NCBI RefSeq assembly: GCF_006494365.1 | Contig: NZ_VHIP01000005.1 | Span: forward strand, 124,001-188,000 | From: Aestuariibacter sp. GS-14 | Lineage (GTDB): Bacteria; Pseudomonadota; Gammaproteobacteria; Enterobacterales; Alteromonadaceae | Direction: 5' to 3' | Length of the DNA: 64,000 nt | Part shown: in pieces, positions 47,359 through 55,483 of the stretch | How positions within the stretch are numbered: the first letter of the stretch is position 1 | Layout: the number at the start of each line of letters is the position of its first letter | Made by a program: the position numbers and the translations under genes | The notes under the pieces: generated by a model | What the model saw: only the letters and a program-made list of their open reading frames with translations | Told to the model about the DNA's origin: nothing | Databases searched by the model: none

Positions 47359-48153
47359 ATGCAAATGATCGATATAGACCTGGTCGACGACATACCAGGA
47401 CCAGGTTCAAGGCCACCAACACAGTCAAACGCACTGTGGGGAATCGTGCTGCTCTCTGTATTGGTTCATATTGGGATCGTGACGTCACTATCCTGGTCAA
47501 CTCCCGCGCCACAAGAAACGACTGCTCCCGCAATTAAGGCGGTATTGATTCAACTACCTGCTATCACGCCTGCGCCTGAAATAAAGCAGGAAGTCTTGTT
47601 GCCCGTCCCCGAGGCAGTGGCGGAAATAACCGAACAGTTAGCAGTAGACGCCCCACTGCCCAATGATGAGCCTGCACCAAAAACTGAGCCTGTTGCAGAG
47701 GCAGTAGCAAAAGAAACAATACCGGAGCCAACCACGCCTGCCCGAGCGGTGACCCCAGAGGTGACCCCGGAGGTGACCACAGAGGTGACTACCGATACCA
47801 GTAGCATTTTGATGCAGTCTGACGACAGCCCGGCCCCCGCCAGCCGCAGTATTCGGCAGTCGATTGGACAGTCACTCCAGCAGCAACAGTTACAGGTGCA
47901 GCAGGAAATGGCTGAAGCCGCGGCCCGGGCTTACCGTGAACAAAAAAACTCGCCGGATCTGAGGATTGGTGAGTATCAACCCAATCCCGAGCCAACACCT
48001 GGTGAACATGAAATTAATTGCGACAAGGGTGTGAATAGTTCACTGGCAGTGGTTGCAGGACTGTTTGGTGGCAATGTAAAGTGCACCCAACGTAACGACT
48101 TTCAGCAGTTTATAGACAAGCGGCTGAATAAAACACATCTCGACAAGGACTAA
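47359..48153 (+). CDS. TonB-like, Pro-rich bitopic membrane protein of unknown function
   Basis: A 264-residue protein from the ATG at 47359 (a TTG at 47353 is also in frame). A short cytoplasmic N-terminus precedes one membrane helix (about 29-48), then a long Pro/Glu/Thr/Ala-rich periplasmic stretch (about 49-150), including a short tandem repeat of VTPE units. A helical Gln-rich segment (QQQQLQVQQEMAEAAA) and a C-terminal domain with two cysteines (CDKG, KCTQ) complete it. The topology resembles TonB, but the TonB C-terminal fold is not recognised and no ExbBD genes are adjacent. It precedes the DUF808 gene by five bases. Confidence 0.6.
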   Translation: MQMIDIDLVDDIPGPGSRPPTQSNALWGIVLLSVLVHIGIVTSLSWSTPAPQETTAPAIKAVLIQLPAITPAPEIKQEVLLPVPEAVAEITEQLAVDAPLPNDEPAPKTEPVAEAVAKETIPEPTTPARAVTPEVTPEVTTEVTTDTSSILMQSDDSPAPASRSIRQSIGQSLQQQQLQVQQEMAEAAARAYREQKNSPDLRIGEYQPNPEPTPGEHEINCDKGVNSSLAVVAGLFGGNVKCTQRNDFQQFIDKRLNKTHLDKD

Positions 48154-48158
48154 TTACA

Positions 48159-49076
48159 GTGGCTGCAGCAAACTTACTGGCGTTATTGGATGACATTGCC
48201 ACCATGCTCGACGACATCGCCGTGATGTCAAAAATGGCGGCCAAGAAAACGGCCGGGGTGCTGGGAGATGACCTTGCACTCAACGCAAACCAGGTGCAGG
48301 GAGTAAAGCCCGAACGCGAAATTCCGGTAGTAATGGCCGTTGCAAAAGGGTCATTCCTGAATAAACTTATTTTAGTACCCGCCGCGCTGTTGATAAGTGC
48401 TTTCGTACCTGCGTTGATCACCATCCTGTTAGTAATAGGCGGGCTCTTTTTGTGCTTTGAAGGTGCCGAAAAGCTACTGCACAAGTTTTTTGCTTCCCAT
48501 GGCGACCACGAAGATTCAGAAGCGCGTTTACACAAATTGGCCGACGACAGCGTTGATTTGGTGGCGATGGAAAAAGACAAAATCAAAGGTGCCATTCGCA
48601 CCGACTTTATTCTTTCCGCAGAAATCGTGGTGATCACACTTGGCTCCATTCAGGATGCGGATTTGTTTTCGCAAATACTGATTTTGAGTGGCCTGAGCAT
48701 CGCCTTTACCGTGGGTGTGTATGGATTAGTTGCAGCCATTGTGAAAATGGATGACTTCGGATTGTATTTGCTCAGAAAGTCGCTAACTGGCTCATTTAAT
48801 ACTGTGCAGCGACTAAGTGGGCGCTTGATGTTAACCGCTGCACCAGCACTGATGAAATTTCTGTCCATCGCGGGCACCATTGCGATGTTCTTAGTGGGCG
48901 GCGGCATTCTCACCCACAGTATTGGTGTCCTTCACCACGTTGCAGAAGCTGCAGTCAGCCTGGCCCCCGCTGTCGACTGGTTAGTGAGCATTCTGTTTGA
49001 TGGTGTGGCTGGCGTGATTGCCGGAGCCATTATTGCTTTAGCTGTGCAAGCCTGGGGTAAACTTACCGCGAAATAA
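48159..49076 (+). CDS. DUF808 family inner-membrane protein (YedI-like)
   Basis: A 305-residue polytopic protein starting with GTG. The N-terminus LLALLDDIATMLDDIAVMSKMAAKKTAGVLGDDLALNANQV-type signature (LLDDIA, KKTAGVLGDD) is diagnostic of DUF808. Several hydrophobic helices follow (about 67-100, 165-195, 225-260 and 275-300). The family is widespread in proteobacteria with no proven function. It lies five bases after the Pro-rich TonB-like gene, suggesting an operon, and its 3' end overlaps the azurin gene by 14 bases. Confidence 0.85.
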   Translation: MAAANLLALLDDIATMLDDIAVMSKMAAKKTAGVLGDDLALNANQVQGVKPEREIPVVMAVAKGSFLNKLILVPAALLISAFVPALITILLVIGGLFLCFEGAEKLLHKFFASHGDHEDSEARLHKLADDSVDLVAMEKDKIKGAIRTDFILSAEIVVITLGSIQDADLFSQILILSGLSIAFTVGVYGLVAAIVKMDDFGLYLLRKSLTGSFNTVQRLSGRLMLTAAPALMKFLSIAGTIAMFLVGGGILTHSIGVLHHVAEAAVSLAPAVDWLVSILFDGVAGVIAGAIIALAVQAWGKLTAK

Positions 49077-49560
49077 CGAGTTCACCCTTCATCATTACCC
49101 AATGCCCTGGTGCAGCGCAAAAGAAGACATAGCGTTGCGCCGGGTCGAGCTTAGCAACAGCAAAAGAAACACGGGTAGTTTCACCACCACCAATTACCTT
49201 TGACACAGCGATCACCCGTTCGTCACCGGGGGTAACATAGTGATTGGCAACACCCGCCTTGAAGCTGTCTGCCGCGATACCCTGCATATCCGACGCTAAC
49301 GCCACTACTACATTGTGTCCCATTGCCGTCACAGGCAACTTGCCAATATGCTGAAGCAACACGGTGACAGTTTCGCATGTACTATTTACAAACAACTGCT
49401 TTTGCACAAACTGCATCCGATCGTTTGCCTCTAAGCGCACCTCGCAATTCGTGTCTTGCGCGTCCGTGTCTTGCACTTTGAACTCAACTTCATTTGCTGT
49501 CGTTGCAAACGACAACAAACCCGTTACTAACATACCGAAAAAAAGACCTGTACTTCGCAT
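49063..49560 (-). CDS. Azurin, periplasmic blue copper protein
   Basis: A 165-residue precursor from the ATG at 49560, which begins the signal peptide (about 1-22); a GTG at 49572 adds four residues. The copper ligands of azurin are all present: His82 (MGHN), Cys148 (FFCAAPGH), His153 and the axial Met157, with the exact 66-residue spacing between first His and Cys. The disulfide cysteines 39 and 62 are also conserved, and the MQG-ADSF segment is typical. It carries electrons in the periplasm, for example to peroxidases or nitrite reductase. It is convergent with the DUF808 gene. Confidence 0.92.
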   Translation of the reverse strand: MRSTGLFFGMLVTGLLSFATTANEVEFKVQDTDAQDTNCEVRLEANDRMQFVQKQLFVNSTCETVTVLLQHIGKLPVTAMGHNVVVALASDMQGIAADSFKAGVANHYVTPGDERVIAVSKVIGGGETTRVSFAVAKLDPAQRYVFFCAAPGHWVMMKGELVISR

Positions 49561-49678
49561 TGACTCACTCACATTAACTTCAATGGCAGCAGTAAATCAC
49601 GCCTTGTGCAGGTTGCGCTAACCGGAAGATCACATCGGTCTTATCGCTTTTTCTCATTATCCCCACAGCTTAAACAGT

Positions 49679-49693
49679 ACTAAGCTACTTAGT
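49679..49693. promoter_or_regulatory. Inverted repeat, possible activator site
   Basis: ACTAAG-CTA-CTTAGT is a perfect 6-bp inverted repeat with a 3-base spacer, about 150 bases upstream of the sigma54-like start near 49841. An enhancer-binding protein could bind here, but it matches no consensus I know. Confidence 0.3.
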
Positions 49694-49784
49694 TAGCGCA
49701 TTTGACGAAAAATGTGTGTATTTAACCTATTCTTCCACAACAGGCTGTCGCACGCATTTCACATGAAAAATAAATATTCATACA

Positions 49785-49797
49785 TATCAATGCATTA
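49785..49797 (+). promoter_or_regulatory. IHF-binding-site match
   Basis: TATCAA-TGCA-TTA matches WATCAA-N4-TTR exactly and sits in an AT-rich stretch just upstream of the -24 element, the usual place for IHF at sigma54 promoters. Confidence 0.45.
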
Positions 49798-49813
49798 AAA
49801 TTTTTTCACTCAT

Positions 49814-49830
49814 TGGCACAACTATCGCAA
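49814..49830 (+). promoter_or_regulatory. Predicted sigma54 (-24/-12) promoter
   Basis: TGGCAC at 49814-49819, a 5-base spacer and TCGCA at 49825-49829. GG and GC are exactly 10 bases apart, and there is one mismatch to TGGCAC-N5-TTGCA. Start expected near 49841, about 42 bases before the small gene at 49883. Confidence 0.6.
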
Positions 49831-49882
49831 TAGTAACTGCGACTTACAGGTTAGCAGGACATGGAACAGCGAGGTGCAGGAA

Positions 49883-50002
49883 ATGATCACTTACAGCTTT
49901 ATTTTATGGTTGGTGTTGGGCCCGGTATTGGCCTATGTGGTAGCGCTGGGTATTTTTAACGGAATTCGTTACTTATTCACGTCAGATACCGTTGCTCACT
50001 AA
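49883..50002 (+). CDS. 39-residue single-helix membrane protein behind a sigma54-like promoter
   Basis: ATG at 49883 with GAGG eight bases upstream; TAA at 50000-50002. The peptide has a hydrophobic helix at about residues 5-26 (ILWLVLGPVLAYVVALGIF) and a short polar tail. A -24/-12 promoter lies upstream and a strong intrinsic terminator begins 43 bases after the stop, both on this strand, so the gene forms its own transcription unit between the azurin and PBP1B genes. It is like other regulatory or complex-stabilising small membrane proteins in size, but I do not recognise it. An overlapping frame from 49861 is less likely because it lacks a ribosome site. Confidence 0.6.
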   Translation: MITYSFILWLVLGPVLAYVVALGIFNGIRYLFTSDTVAH

Positions 50003-50044
50003 CCTCCGATTTTACAGAACCAAACTACTCCCGTAGTGCCACTT

Positions 50045-50087
50045 CTCAGGAATTGCAAACACATTGCAATTTCCTGAGTTTTTTCTT
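50045..50087 (+). terminator. Strong intrinsic terminator of the small transcription unit
   Basis: CTCAGGAATTGCAA (50045-50058) pairs with TTGCAATTTCCTGAG (50064-50078) around an ACACA loop, with one bulged base, followed by six T and TCTT on the plus strand. The minus-strand side has no T run, so it serves plus-strand transcription. Confidence 0.88.
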
Positions 50088-50110
50088 AAAGGCATTATCT
50101 GACGCTGCGG

Positions 50111-52441
50111 TTAAAGACCCAGCAATCGTTCCCACCAGGATTTTTTAGATGCCTTCTTCTCTGATTTTTGTGTTGTTACCGGCTTGCCAAAGCAATCTCG
50201 TTGGGCAGGTGGAAGTACGTCGAGCACAGCAGGCACACTCATACTGTTTGGGCATCCCGCCACCACGACTTCGCCGGTATTCGGATCAAAATGCGCAATC
50301 CCCAGACCATCAGGGAAGCGGCGAGATAAAGATTTCGGTTCCTGTAATTGCTGATAGGCAATAAACACCGGCAACGCGCCACTTGCCCCGGTTAATCCGG
50401 TAGAGGCATTGTCATCGTTGCCTACCCATACGACAGACAGATTATTGCGGTCGAATCCGGCAAACCAGCTATCGCGGTAATCATCAGTAGTGCCGGTTTT
50501 ACCCGCCATGTTCACGTTGGGAAATGCCCGTCCAAGGCCCTTGGCAGTGCCATCGGTAGTGACTTTATACAACGCGTAATTCAGCAAATAGGTCGCTTCT
50601 TCTTCCACCCGCTGCTCACCGTATTCGGCCTGACGCCACATCAGGTGATCGTTAGCACTCACAATGGCACTCACAGCATGCAGTGGTCGATATGCACCGT
50701 TATTAGACAGCGTTTGATACATTTGCGTAGTTTCAAACGGGGTAAGTGCAACGGCTCCCAAGGTTAATGAAGGGACCAGCGGAAAGTCCCGCTTAACACC
50801 CAGCGCCCGAAACATTTCTGCCACTTTATCAAGCCCCAAATCCAGGCCCAGATTTACCGTGGGCACATTGAGCGACTTTGCCAGTGCGAACAATAAAGGC
50901 ACTGAACCGCTGAAGGTTTTATCGAAGTTTTGTGGCTGCCAGGGTTTGCCATACTCATCTTCAATGGTTAGCGGATTGTCTTCCAGTGGCGTAGCAAGGT
51001 GATAGCGGGATGGTTCCGACAACGCGGCCAGATAGACTGCAGGCTTTGCCAGCGAACCGATAGGTCTTACCGCATCCAGCGCTCGGTTAAAACCGGCAAA
51101 TTCCACTTCTTTACCACCAATAATGGCGCGTAACTGGCCAGAAGCAATGTCGGCCACCAGCATCGCCCCCTCCAGAGGTGCTTCGCGCCCGCTCTGCAAC
51201 TTGCTTAACGTGTCCGTTAAGGCTTTTTCCGCCCGCCGCTGGGCATGAATGTCCAGTGTGGTAAATACCTTCACCCCGGATTCGCGAATGTTGGGATCGG
51301 CCAGAATAAGTTGTAGTTCCCGTTTTACTTGCGACATAAAAGCCGGGTGCTTACCCGTTGCCAGACTGTCACCCGTTGCTATCCCCAATGGCCTTGATGC
51401 GGCCATTTCGTATTCTTGCGGGGTAATATCATTGGCTTCCATGAGCAGGCGCAAAACTAAATTTCGTCGCTCTAATGCGCGCTCGGGATACTTTCTGGGG
51501 TTGTAAAACGATGGGCCTTTTATCATCGCTACCATTAAGGCAATTTCTGTTTCGTCTAATTCATTGATTGGCCGGTCGAAGAAAAAGTAGCTGGCCAATC
51601 CAAATCCATGCACAGCCATGCCTCCACTTTGCCCCAGAAACACTTCATTTAAGTAGGCCTGAATAATGTCATCTTTGCTGTATCGGGCGTCAATGATGAT
51701 CGCCATCAACGCTTCTTTTACTTTGCGTTCAATTGAGCGCTCACGACTCAAATACAGGTTCTTTACCAGCTGTTGAGTAAGGGTACTACCCCCTTGCACC
51801 GTTCTGCCTGCAGCTATGTTAGCTACCAACGCACGCAGAATTGATAAGGGTGCCACACCATGGTGATGATAAAAATCCCGGTCTTCTACCAGCGTAAGTG
51901 CTTTCACCAGCAACGGCGGCACGTCTTCCAGCTTTACCAGCATACGGTCTTCACTGCTGCCACTGGCGAGGCGTGTTACCAGCCACGATTCCAGTTGCAT
52001 TGAGGGTAGTGACTGGCCGGTATCCACATCGCGAATATCAGCAATCCTTGCCCCGTCCCAGCGGATCAATAACCGCTTTAATGGCTGAAAGCCCTCAGGA
52101 AAGTGAAACGCTCTTCTGAACAATTCAATACTTTTGCCGCCAACACTGTACTCACCACTGCCGGATGGGCTTGCCACTTTGCGATAACCAAGCAGCGTTA
52201 ATTCGTCGGTCACTTCCTTGCGGGTGATTTCTTCGCCTACTTCAATATTCAGTGGACGCGCATAAATTTGCGCGGGTACCTGCCATTTGTTACCGGTAAA
52301 GTGATGCTTAATTTGGGCATCGAGGTAAAACACGTATGCACCCAATAACACACTGAACAGTAAAAGTAATTTCCAGGTAATGCCCCACCAGCGGCGTTTC
52401 TTTACGGAGGGTTCTGCGGCTTTTTTTGATCGGGTTGTCAC
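50111..52441 (-). CDS. mrcB: Penicillin-binding protein 1B, bifunctional peptidoglycan synthase
   Basis: A 776-residue class A PBP. A basic cytoplasmic tail precedes one membrane helix (about 24-43). A UB2H domain (about 60-140, the LpoB-binding module) follows, then GT51 with LVEDRDFYHHHG (catalytic Glu) and GGSTLTQQLVKN, then a transpeptidase domain with the nucleophile serine in GSLAKP and KTGTT. The UB2H domain distinguishes it from PBP1A. It makes and cross-links murein, mainly during division. It ends near the small transcription unit; its own terminator was not identified. Confidence 0.95.
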   Translation of the reverse strand: MTTRSKKAAEPSVKKRRWWGITWKLLLLFSVLLGAYVFYLDAQIKHHFTGNKWQVPAQIYARPLNIEVGEEITRKEVTDELTLLGYRKVASPSGSGEYSVGGKSIELFRRAFHFPEGFQPLKRLLIRWDGARIADIRDVDTGQSLPSMQLESWLVTRLASGSSEDRMLVKLEDVPPLLVKALTLVEDRDFYHHHGVAPLSILRALVANIAAGRTVQGGSTLTQQLVKNLYLSRERSIERKVKEALMAIIIDARYSKDDIIQAYLNEVFLGQSGGMAVHGFGLASYFFFDRPINELDETEIALMVAMIKGPSFYNPRKYPERALERRNLVLRLLMEANDITPQEYEMAASRPLGIATGDSLATGKHPAFMSQVKRELQLILADPNIRESGVKVFTTLDIHAQRRAEKALTDTLSKLQSGREAPLEGAMLVADIASGQLRAIIGGKEVEFAGFNRALDAVRPIGSLAKPAVYLAALSEPSRYHLATPLEDNPLTIEDEYGKPWQPQNFDKTFSGSVPLLFALAKSLNVPTVNLGLDLGLDKVAEMFRALGVKRDFPLVPSLTLGAVALTPFETTQMYQTLSNNGAYRPLHAVSAIVSANDHLMWRQAEYGEQRVEEEATYLLNYALYKVTTDGTAKGLGRAFPNVNMAGKTGTTDDYRDSWFAGFDRNNLSVVWVGNDDNASTGLTGASGALPVFIAYQQLQEPKSLSRRFPDGLGIAHFDPNTGEVVVAGCPNSMSVPAVLDVLPPAQRDCFGKPVTTQKSEKKASKKSWWERLLGL

Positions 52442-52674
52442 AAATCTTCCACTAATTCTGAACGTTAAGCAGTGCTAACTGAGGTTATTGGGGCGAACTT
52501 ACAGACGTAAATGACGTTTAATTGTGTTCTGTATCATACTTTTGGCTCATCAGACTAGACAAGTGTATGGACAATTTTTACTCTGTAAGCAATCTGGCAT
52601 TACGGGACGCGTTTTCGTTTTGCCCGGTTATCCGCAATCTTTTAACAGCTCAGCGGTAGTTAAAAGACTGTGTC

Positions 52675-52700
52675 ATTGCGATTTGCAGCGCAAACGCAAT
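52675..52700. promoter_or_regulatory. Nested palindrome upstream of the PHA genes, possible PhaR site
   Basis: The outer arms ATTGCG (52675-52680) and CGCAAT (52695-52700) enclose an exact palindrome TTTGC-AGC-GCAAA (52682-52694). TGC/GCA-centred palindromes are the PhaR-type pattern. It lies 25 bases before the first PHA-cluster start codon. Confidence 0.4.
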
Positions 52701-52725
52701 AGCCAGCCAGAAACAGGAGTGTACC

Positions 52726-52968
52726 ATGAAAATCTCTATCGACATTGATCTGTCGCCGTCTGAAGCACGCGAATTATTGGGCTGGCCCGACATGACCAAA
52801 ATTCACGAAGCCTCCATTGCCATGTTTACCGAACAAATGAAAAACGGTAATCAGGAAGCCATGATGAGCATGCTAAAACCCTACCTGGACGGTAGTCAGC
52901 AGGCCTTTAGCTTTTATCAGAAGATGATGGAAGGCATTGCCTCCGGCACCGTCACAACAAAGAAATAG
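52726..52968 (+). CDS. Small PHA-cluster companion protein
   Basis: An 80-residue soluble protein with a good ribosome site (AGGAG). The N-terminal strand MKISIDIDLSPSEARELLGWPD is followed by helices rich in Met, Gln and Lys. It resembles the small DUF6489-type proteins seen next to PHA synthase genes, but I am not certain of the family. It ends 18 bases before phaC, so it is probably cotranscribed and may assist synthase or granule assembly; that is inference. Confidence 0.65.
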   Translation: MKISIDIDLSPSEARELLGWPDMTKIHEASIAMFTEQMKNGNQEAMMSMLKPYLDGSQQAFSFYQKMMEGIASGTVTTKK

Positions 52969-52986
52969 CTCATACAAGGAGTACTT

Positions 52987-54771
52987 GTGCAGCAACAGGA
53001 TCACACCGAAATTTTGGACACGCTGAATCAATACGCTGAGCAATTTAACAGCATGGTTCAGAAAATTCTGACCCGACAGGCTGGCAGTGCCGATACCGCC
53101 GCCATGTTTAATCCCGAACACTTGCAGGCTTTGCTCACCAGCAAACTTGCTGAAAACGTGCAGGTGGACACGTCAAAGCTTATCGAAAACCAAATGGCGT
53201 TCATGCGACAGCAAACCGAGCTGTGGCAACAAGCCACTAAGGCCATGTTTGGAGAAAAAGCGCAAAACGTGGCCTCAGAAGAGCGCGGCGACCGCCGCTT
53301 TAGTCACAGCGATTGGTCGGAAAACCCGGTATTCAGTTATTTAAAGCAGGCATACTTAATTAATTCTAAAATGCTTCAGGGCATGATGGACTCGATGACA
53401 TTTGCCGACCCCAAATCAGCCGAGCAGGTAAAGTTCTACACGCGCCAGTACATTAACTCTGTTGCGCCAACCAATTATCTGTTCTCGAACCCCGAAGTAT
53501 GCGAAGAATTGCTGAAAACCAAAGGGCAAAGCATGCTTAAAGGCATAGAGAACTTTATGCGCGACCTTGAGCAGAGCCCGCTTGAAGCGTTCAAGATTAC
53601 CCAAACTGATATGTCGGCCTTTGATCTGGGTGGTAATCTGGCTACTACACCCGGCGATATCGTGTATCAGAACGAGTTAATTCAGCTGATTCACTACACG
53701 CCCAAAAAAGCGAAAACCTATGCGCCGCCGATTCTGTTTGTACCGCCGTTTATCAACAAGTACTACATATTGGATTTGGATGAAACCAAGTCGGTCGTAA
53801 AAGGGTTACTGGAATCAGGGTTTAGCGTGTTTATGATTTCCTGGGTAAATCCGGACAAATCTCTCGCAAAACATGACTTCGTAAGTTACATGAAGCACGG
53901 ACCGATTGCTGCGCTGGATGTGGTATGCGATATCACCGGTCAACCCAAGGTAAACATGGTTGGTTTCTGCGTGGGTGGTACATTGTCGGCCATGACCTCG
54001 GCCTATTTACGTGCGCAGGGCGACGAGCGGATATTATCGCTAACGTTGCTCACCACCCTGCTGGATTTCAGTGAACCAGGTGAAATCGGCAACTACCTCA
54101 CTGAGGAAAGCCTGAACGCCATGGAACAAAATGCCGACATAAAAGGTGTGTACGATGGCCGCATTCTGGGGCTGAGCTTCAGTTTATTAAGAGAGAACAA
54201 CCTGTTTTGGTCGTACTTTATTAATAACTATCTGAAAGGCGAAGATCCTGCCGCATTCGACATTCTTTACTGGAACAGCGACGCCACAAACATCACTGCC
54301 GCCTGCTTTAAGCAGTATGTGCGCACTATGTACTGGGAAAATAAGCTGAAAACACCGGGCGCAATTGTAATAGATGGCGTTCCGATTGATTTAGGCAATA
54401 TTGATATGCCGGTGTACTTCCTGTCTACCATCGCGGATCACATTGTGTTGTGGCAGGCGGCCTATCAGGGTACGCAATTGGTGGGCGGCGACACGCGTTT
54501 TATCCTGGCTGGCTCAGGACATCTGGCAGGTGTGATTAACCCACCAGAAACCGGCAAATACCCACATTGGATCAACACGGAGTTACCCCCTACTGCCGCT
54601 AACTGGTTTGACGGGGCTCAACAGGTAGAAGGCTCCTGGTGGCCAGACTGGCATCAGTGGCTGGCAACGCACAACAATGCAAAAGTAACTGCACCTAAGC
54701 CCGGCAAACACAAATCCTACCCAGCGCTAGAAGCCGCACCGGGTTCCTACGTTAAAAAACGACTCGACTGA
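52987..54771 (+). CDS. phaC: Class I poly(3-hydroxyalkanoate) synthase
   Basis: A 594-residue enzyme starting with GTG (AGGAG upstream). It polymerises (R)-3-hydroxyacyl-CoA into polyester at the granule surface. The catalytic triad is Cys328 in the lipase-like box GFCVGG, Asp484 (TIADHIVLW) and His512 (GSGHLAG), close to the C319/D480/H508 set of the Ralstonia enzyme. The N-terminal helical domain contains the DRRFSHSDWSENPVFSYLKQAYL-type region (here DRRF, DWSENPVF). It is the size of class I synthases, which prefer short-chain monomers such as 3-hydroxybutyrate. Confidence 0.96.
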   Translation: MQQQDHTEILDTLNQYAEQFNSMVQKILTRQAGSADTAAMFNPEHLQALLTSKLAENVQVDTSKLIENQMAFMRQQTELWQQATKAMFGEKAQNVASEERGDRRFSHSDWSENPVFSYLKQAYLINSKMLQGMMDSMTFADPKSAEQVKFYTRQYINSVAPTNYLFSNPEVCEELLKTKGQSMLKGIENFMRDLEQSPLEAFKITQTDMSAFDLGGNLATTPGDIVYQNELIQLIHYTPKKAKTYAPPILFVPPFINKYYILDLDETKSVVKGLLESGFSVFMISWVNPDKSLAKHDFVSYMKHGPIAALDVVCDITGQPKVNMVGFCVGGTLSAMTSAYLRAQGDERILSLTLLTTLLDFSEPGEIGNYLTEESLNAMEQNADIKGVYDGRILGLSFSLLRENNLFWSYFINNYLKGEDPAAFDILYWNSDATNITAACFKQYVRTMYWENKLKTPGAIVIDGVPIDLGNIDMPVYFLSTIADHIVLWQAAYQGTQLVGGDTRFILAGSGHLAGVINPPETGKYPHWINTELPPTAANWFDGAQQVEGSWWPDWHQWLATHNNAKVTAPKPGKHKSYPALEAAPGSYVKKRLD

Positions 54772-54788
54772 TTCAGTTGCGAATACAG

Positions 54789-54811
54789 CCGCTATCTTTA
54801 AAAGGTAGCGG
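54789..54811 (+). terminator. Possible weak terminator after phaC
   Basis: CCGCTATC (54789-54796) pairs with GGTAGCGG (54804-54811), including one G-T pair, around an A/T loop. The following bases are only moderately T-rich, so termination may be partial. Confidence 0.4.
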
Positions 54812-54877
54812 CATACATTTGCGCTGTTGCCCGCTTTTACGCTACATTGCGCACTTAAACCGCAAAGAGTAATTGCC

Positions 54878-55306
54878 ATGATCACGATTAAGAAGTATCC
54901 CAATCGCCGACTCTACGACACTGCACAGAGTCAGTATGTGAACATGGATTATATTAAATCACTGGTTAAGGCACGCACCGAATTTAATGTAGTGGACTCC
55001 AAAACCGGTGAAGACGTAACAAAAACGATCTTGCTGCAAATTATCAGTGAGTCAGAAACCAACGAGCACCAGTCTATTCTTACCAACAAGCTACTCATGC
55101 AGTTGATTCGATTTTACGATTCCGATATGCAGATTTTTTTGCGTGAGTACCTGGAACAAAGTCTGGTGAGCTTTATGGAACAACAAGATCAGCTACAGGG
55201 CATGATGAAGAACATGGTGGATACCTCACCACTGGGTTTATTCAGCAAAATGATGGAGCAGAATCTGGACGTATGGACTAAATCACAAAAGTCGTCCAAG
55301 AAATAG
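54878..55306 (+). CDS. phaR: PHA granule-sensing repressor PhaR
   Basis: A 142-residue regulator from the ATG at 54878. The N-terminal PHB-accumulation DNA-binding domain is clear (ITIKKYPNRRLYD, then YVNMDYIKSLV and VVDSKTGEDVT). The second helical domain (about 68-112) follows. PhaR represses phasin genes and leaves DNA to bind nascent PHA granules. Candidate operators of the CTGC-N3-GCAG type lie immediately downstream, around the phaP promoter. Confidence 0.93.
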   Translation: MITIKKYPNRRLYDTAQSQYVNMDYIKSLVKARTEFNVVDSKTGEDVTKTILLQIISESETNEHQSILTNKLLMQLIRFYDSDMQIFLREYLEQSLVSFMEQQDQLQGMMKNMVDTSPLGLFSKMMEQNLDVWTKSQKSSKK

Positions 55307-55322
55307 CTTTTCATTCATTACT

Positions 55323-55335
55323 GCTGCAATGCAGC
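55323..55335. promoter_or_regulatory. Predicted PhaR operator 1
   Basis: GCTGC-AAT-GCAGC, a perfect 13-base palindrome matching CTGC-N3-GCAG, 16 bases after the phaR stop and about 65 bases upstream of the phaP -35 element. Confidence 0.6.
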
Positions 55336-55377
55336 ATAAAAAATTACATATATATTCTATAATGTTCTAGCACTTTG

Positions 55378-55388
55378 CTGCATTGCAA
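55378..55388. promoter_or_regulatory. Predicted PhaR operator 2
   Basis: CTGC-ATT-GCAA, one mismatch to CTGC-N3-GCAG, placed 12 bases before the phaP -35 element. Confidence 0.5.
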
Positions 55389-55399
55389 CAAAATTACCC

Positions 55400-55429
55400 T
55401 TGACCATCCCTAGCGTGACTGCCTAATAT
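55400..55429 (+). promoter_or_regulatory. Predicted sigma70 promoter of phaP
   Basis: TTGACC at 55400-55405 and TAATAT at 55424-55429 with an 18-base spacer. The start site is expected near 55436, inside the operator array. Confidence 0.6.
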
Positions 55430-55442
55430 ATAACCAACAAAT

Positions 55443-55455
55443 GCTGCAACGCAGC
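55443..55455. promoter_or_regulatory. Predicted PhaR operator 3
   Basis: GCTGC-AAC-GCAGC, a perfect-arm 13-base palindrome just after the expected transcription start, where a bound repressor would block phaP transcription. Confidence 0.6.
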
Positions 55456-55483
55456 AAGCATAAACTTCGGATGGGAGTGTTAT

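Noticed and set aside
49861-49959. 32-codon frame overlapping the small membrane protein gene
   Set aside because: AGGA abuts its ATG too closely and its product is Gly-rich without a membrane helix; the frame from 49883 has better spacing and a clear helix.
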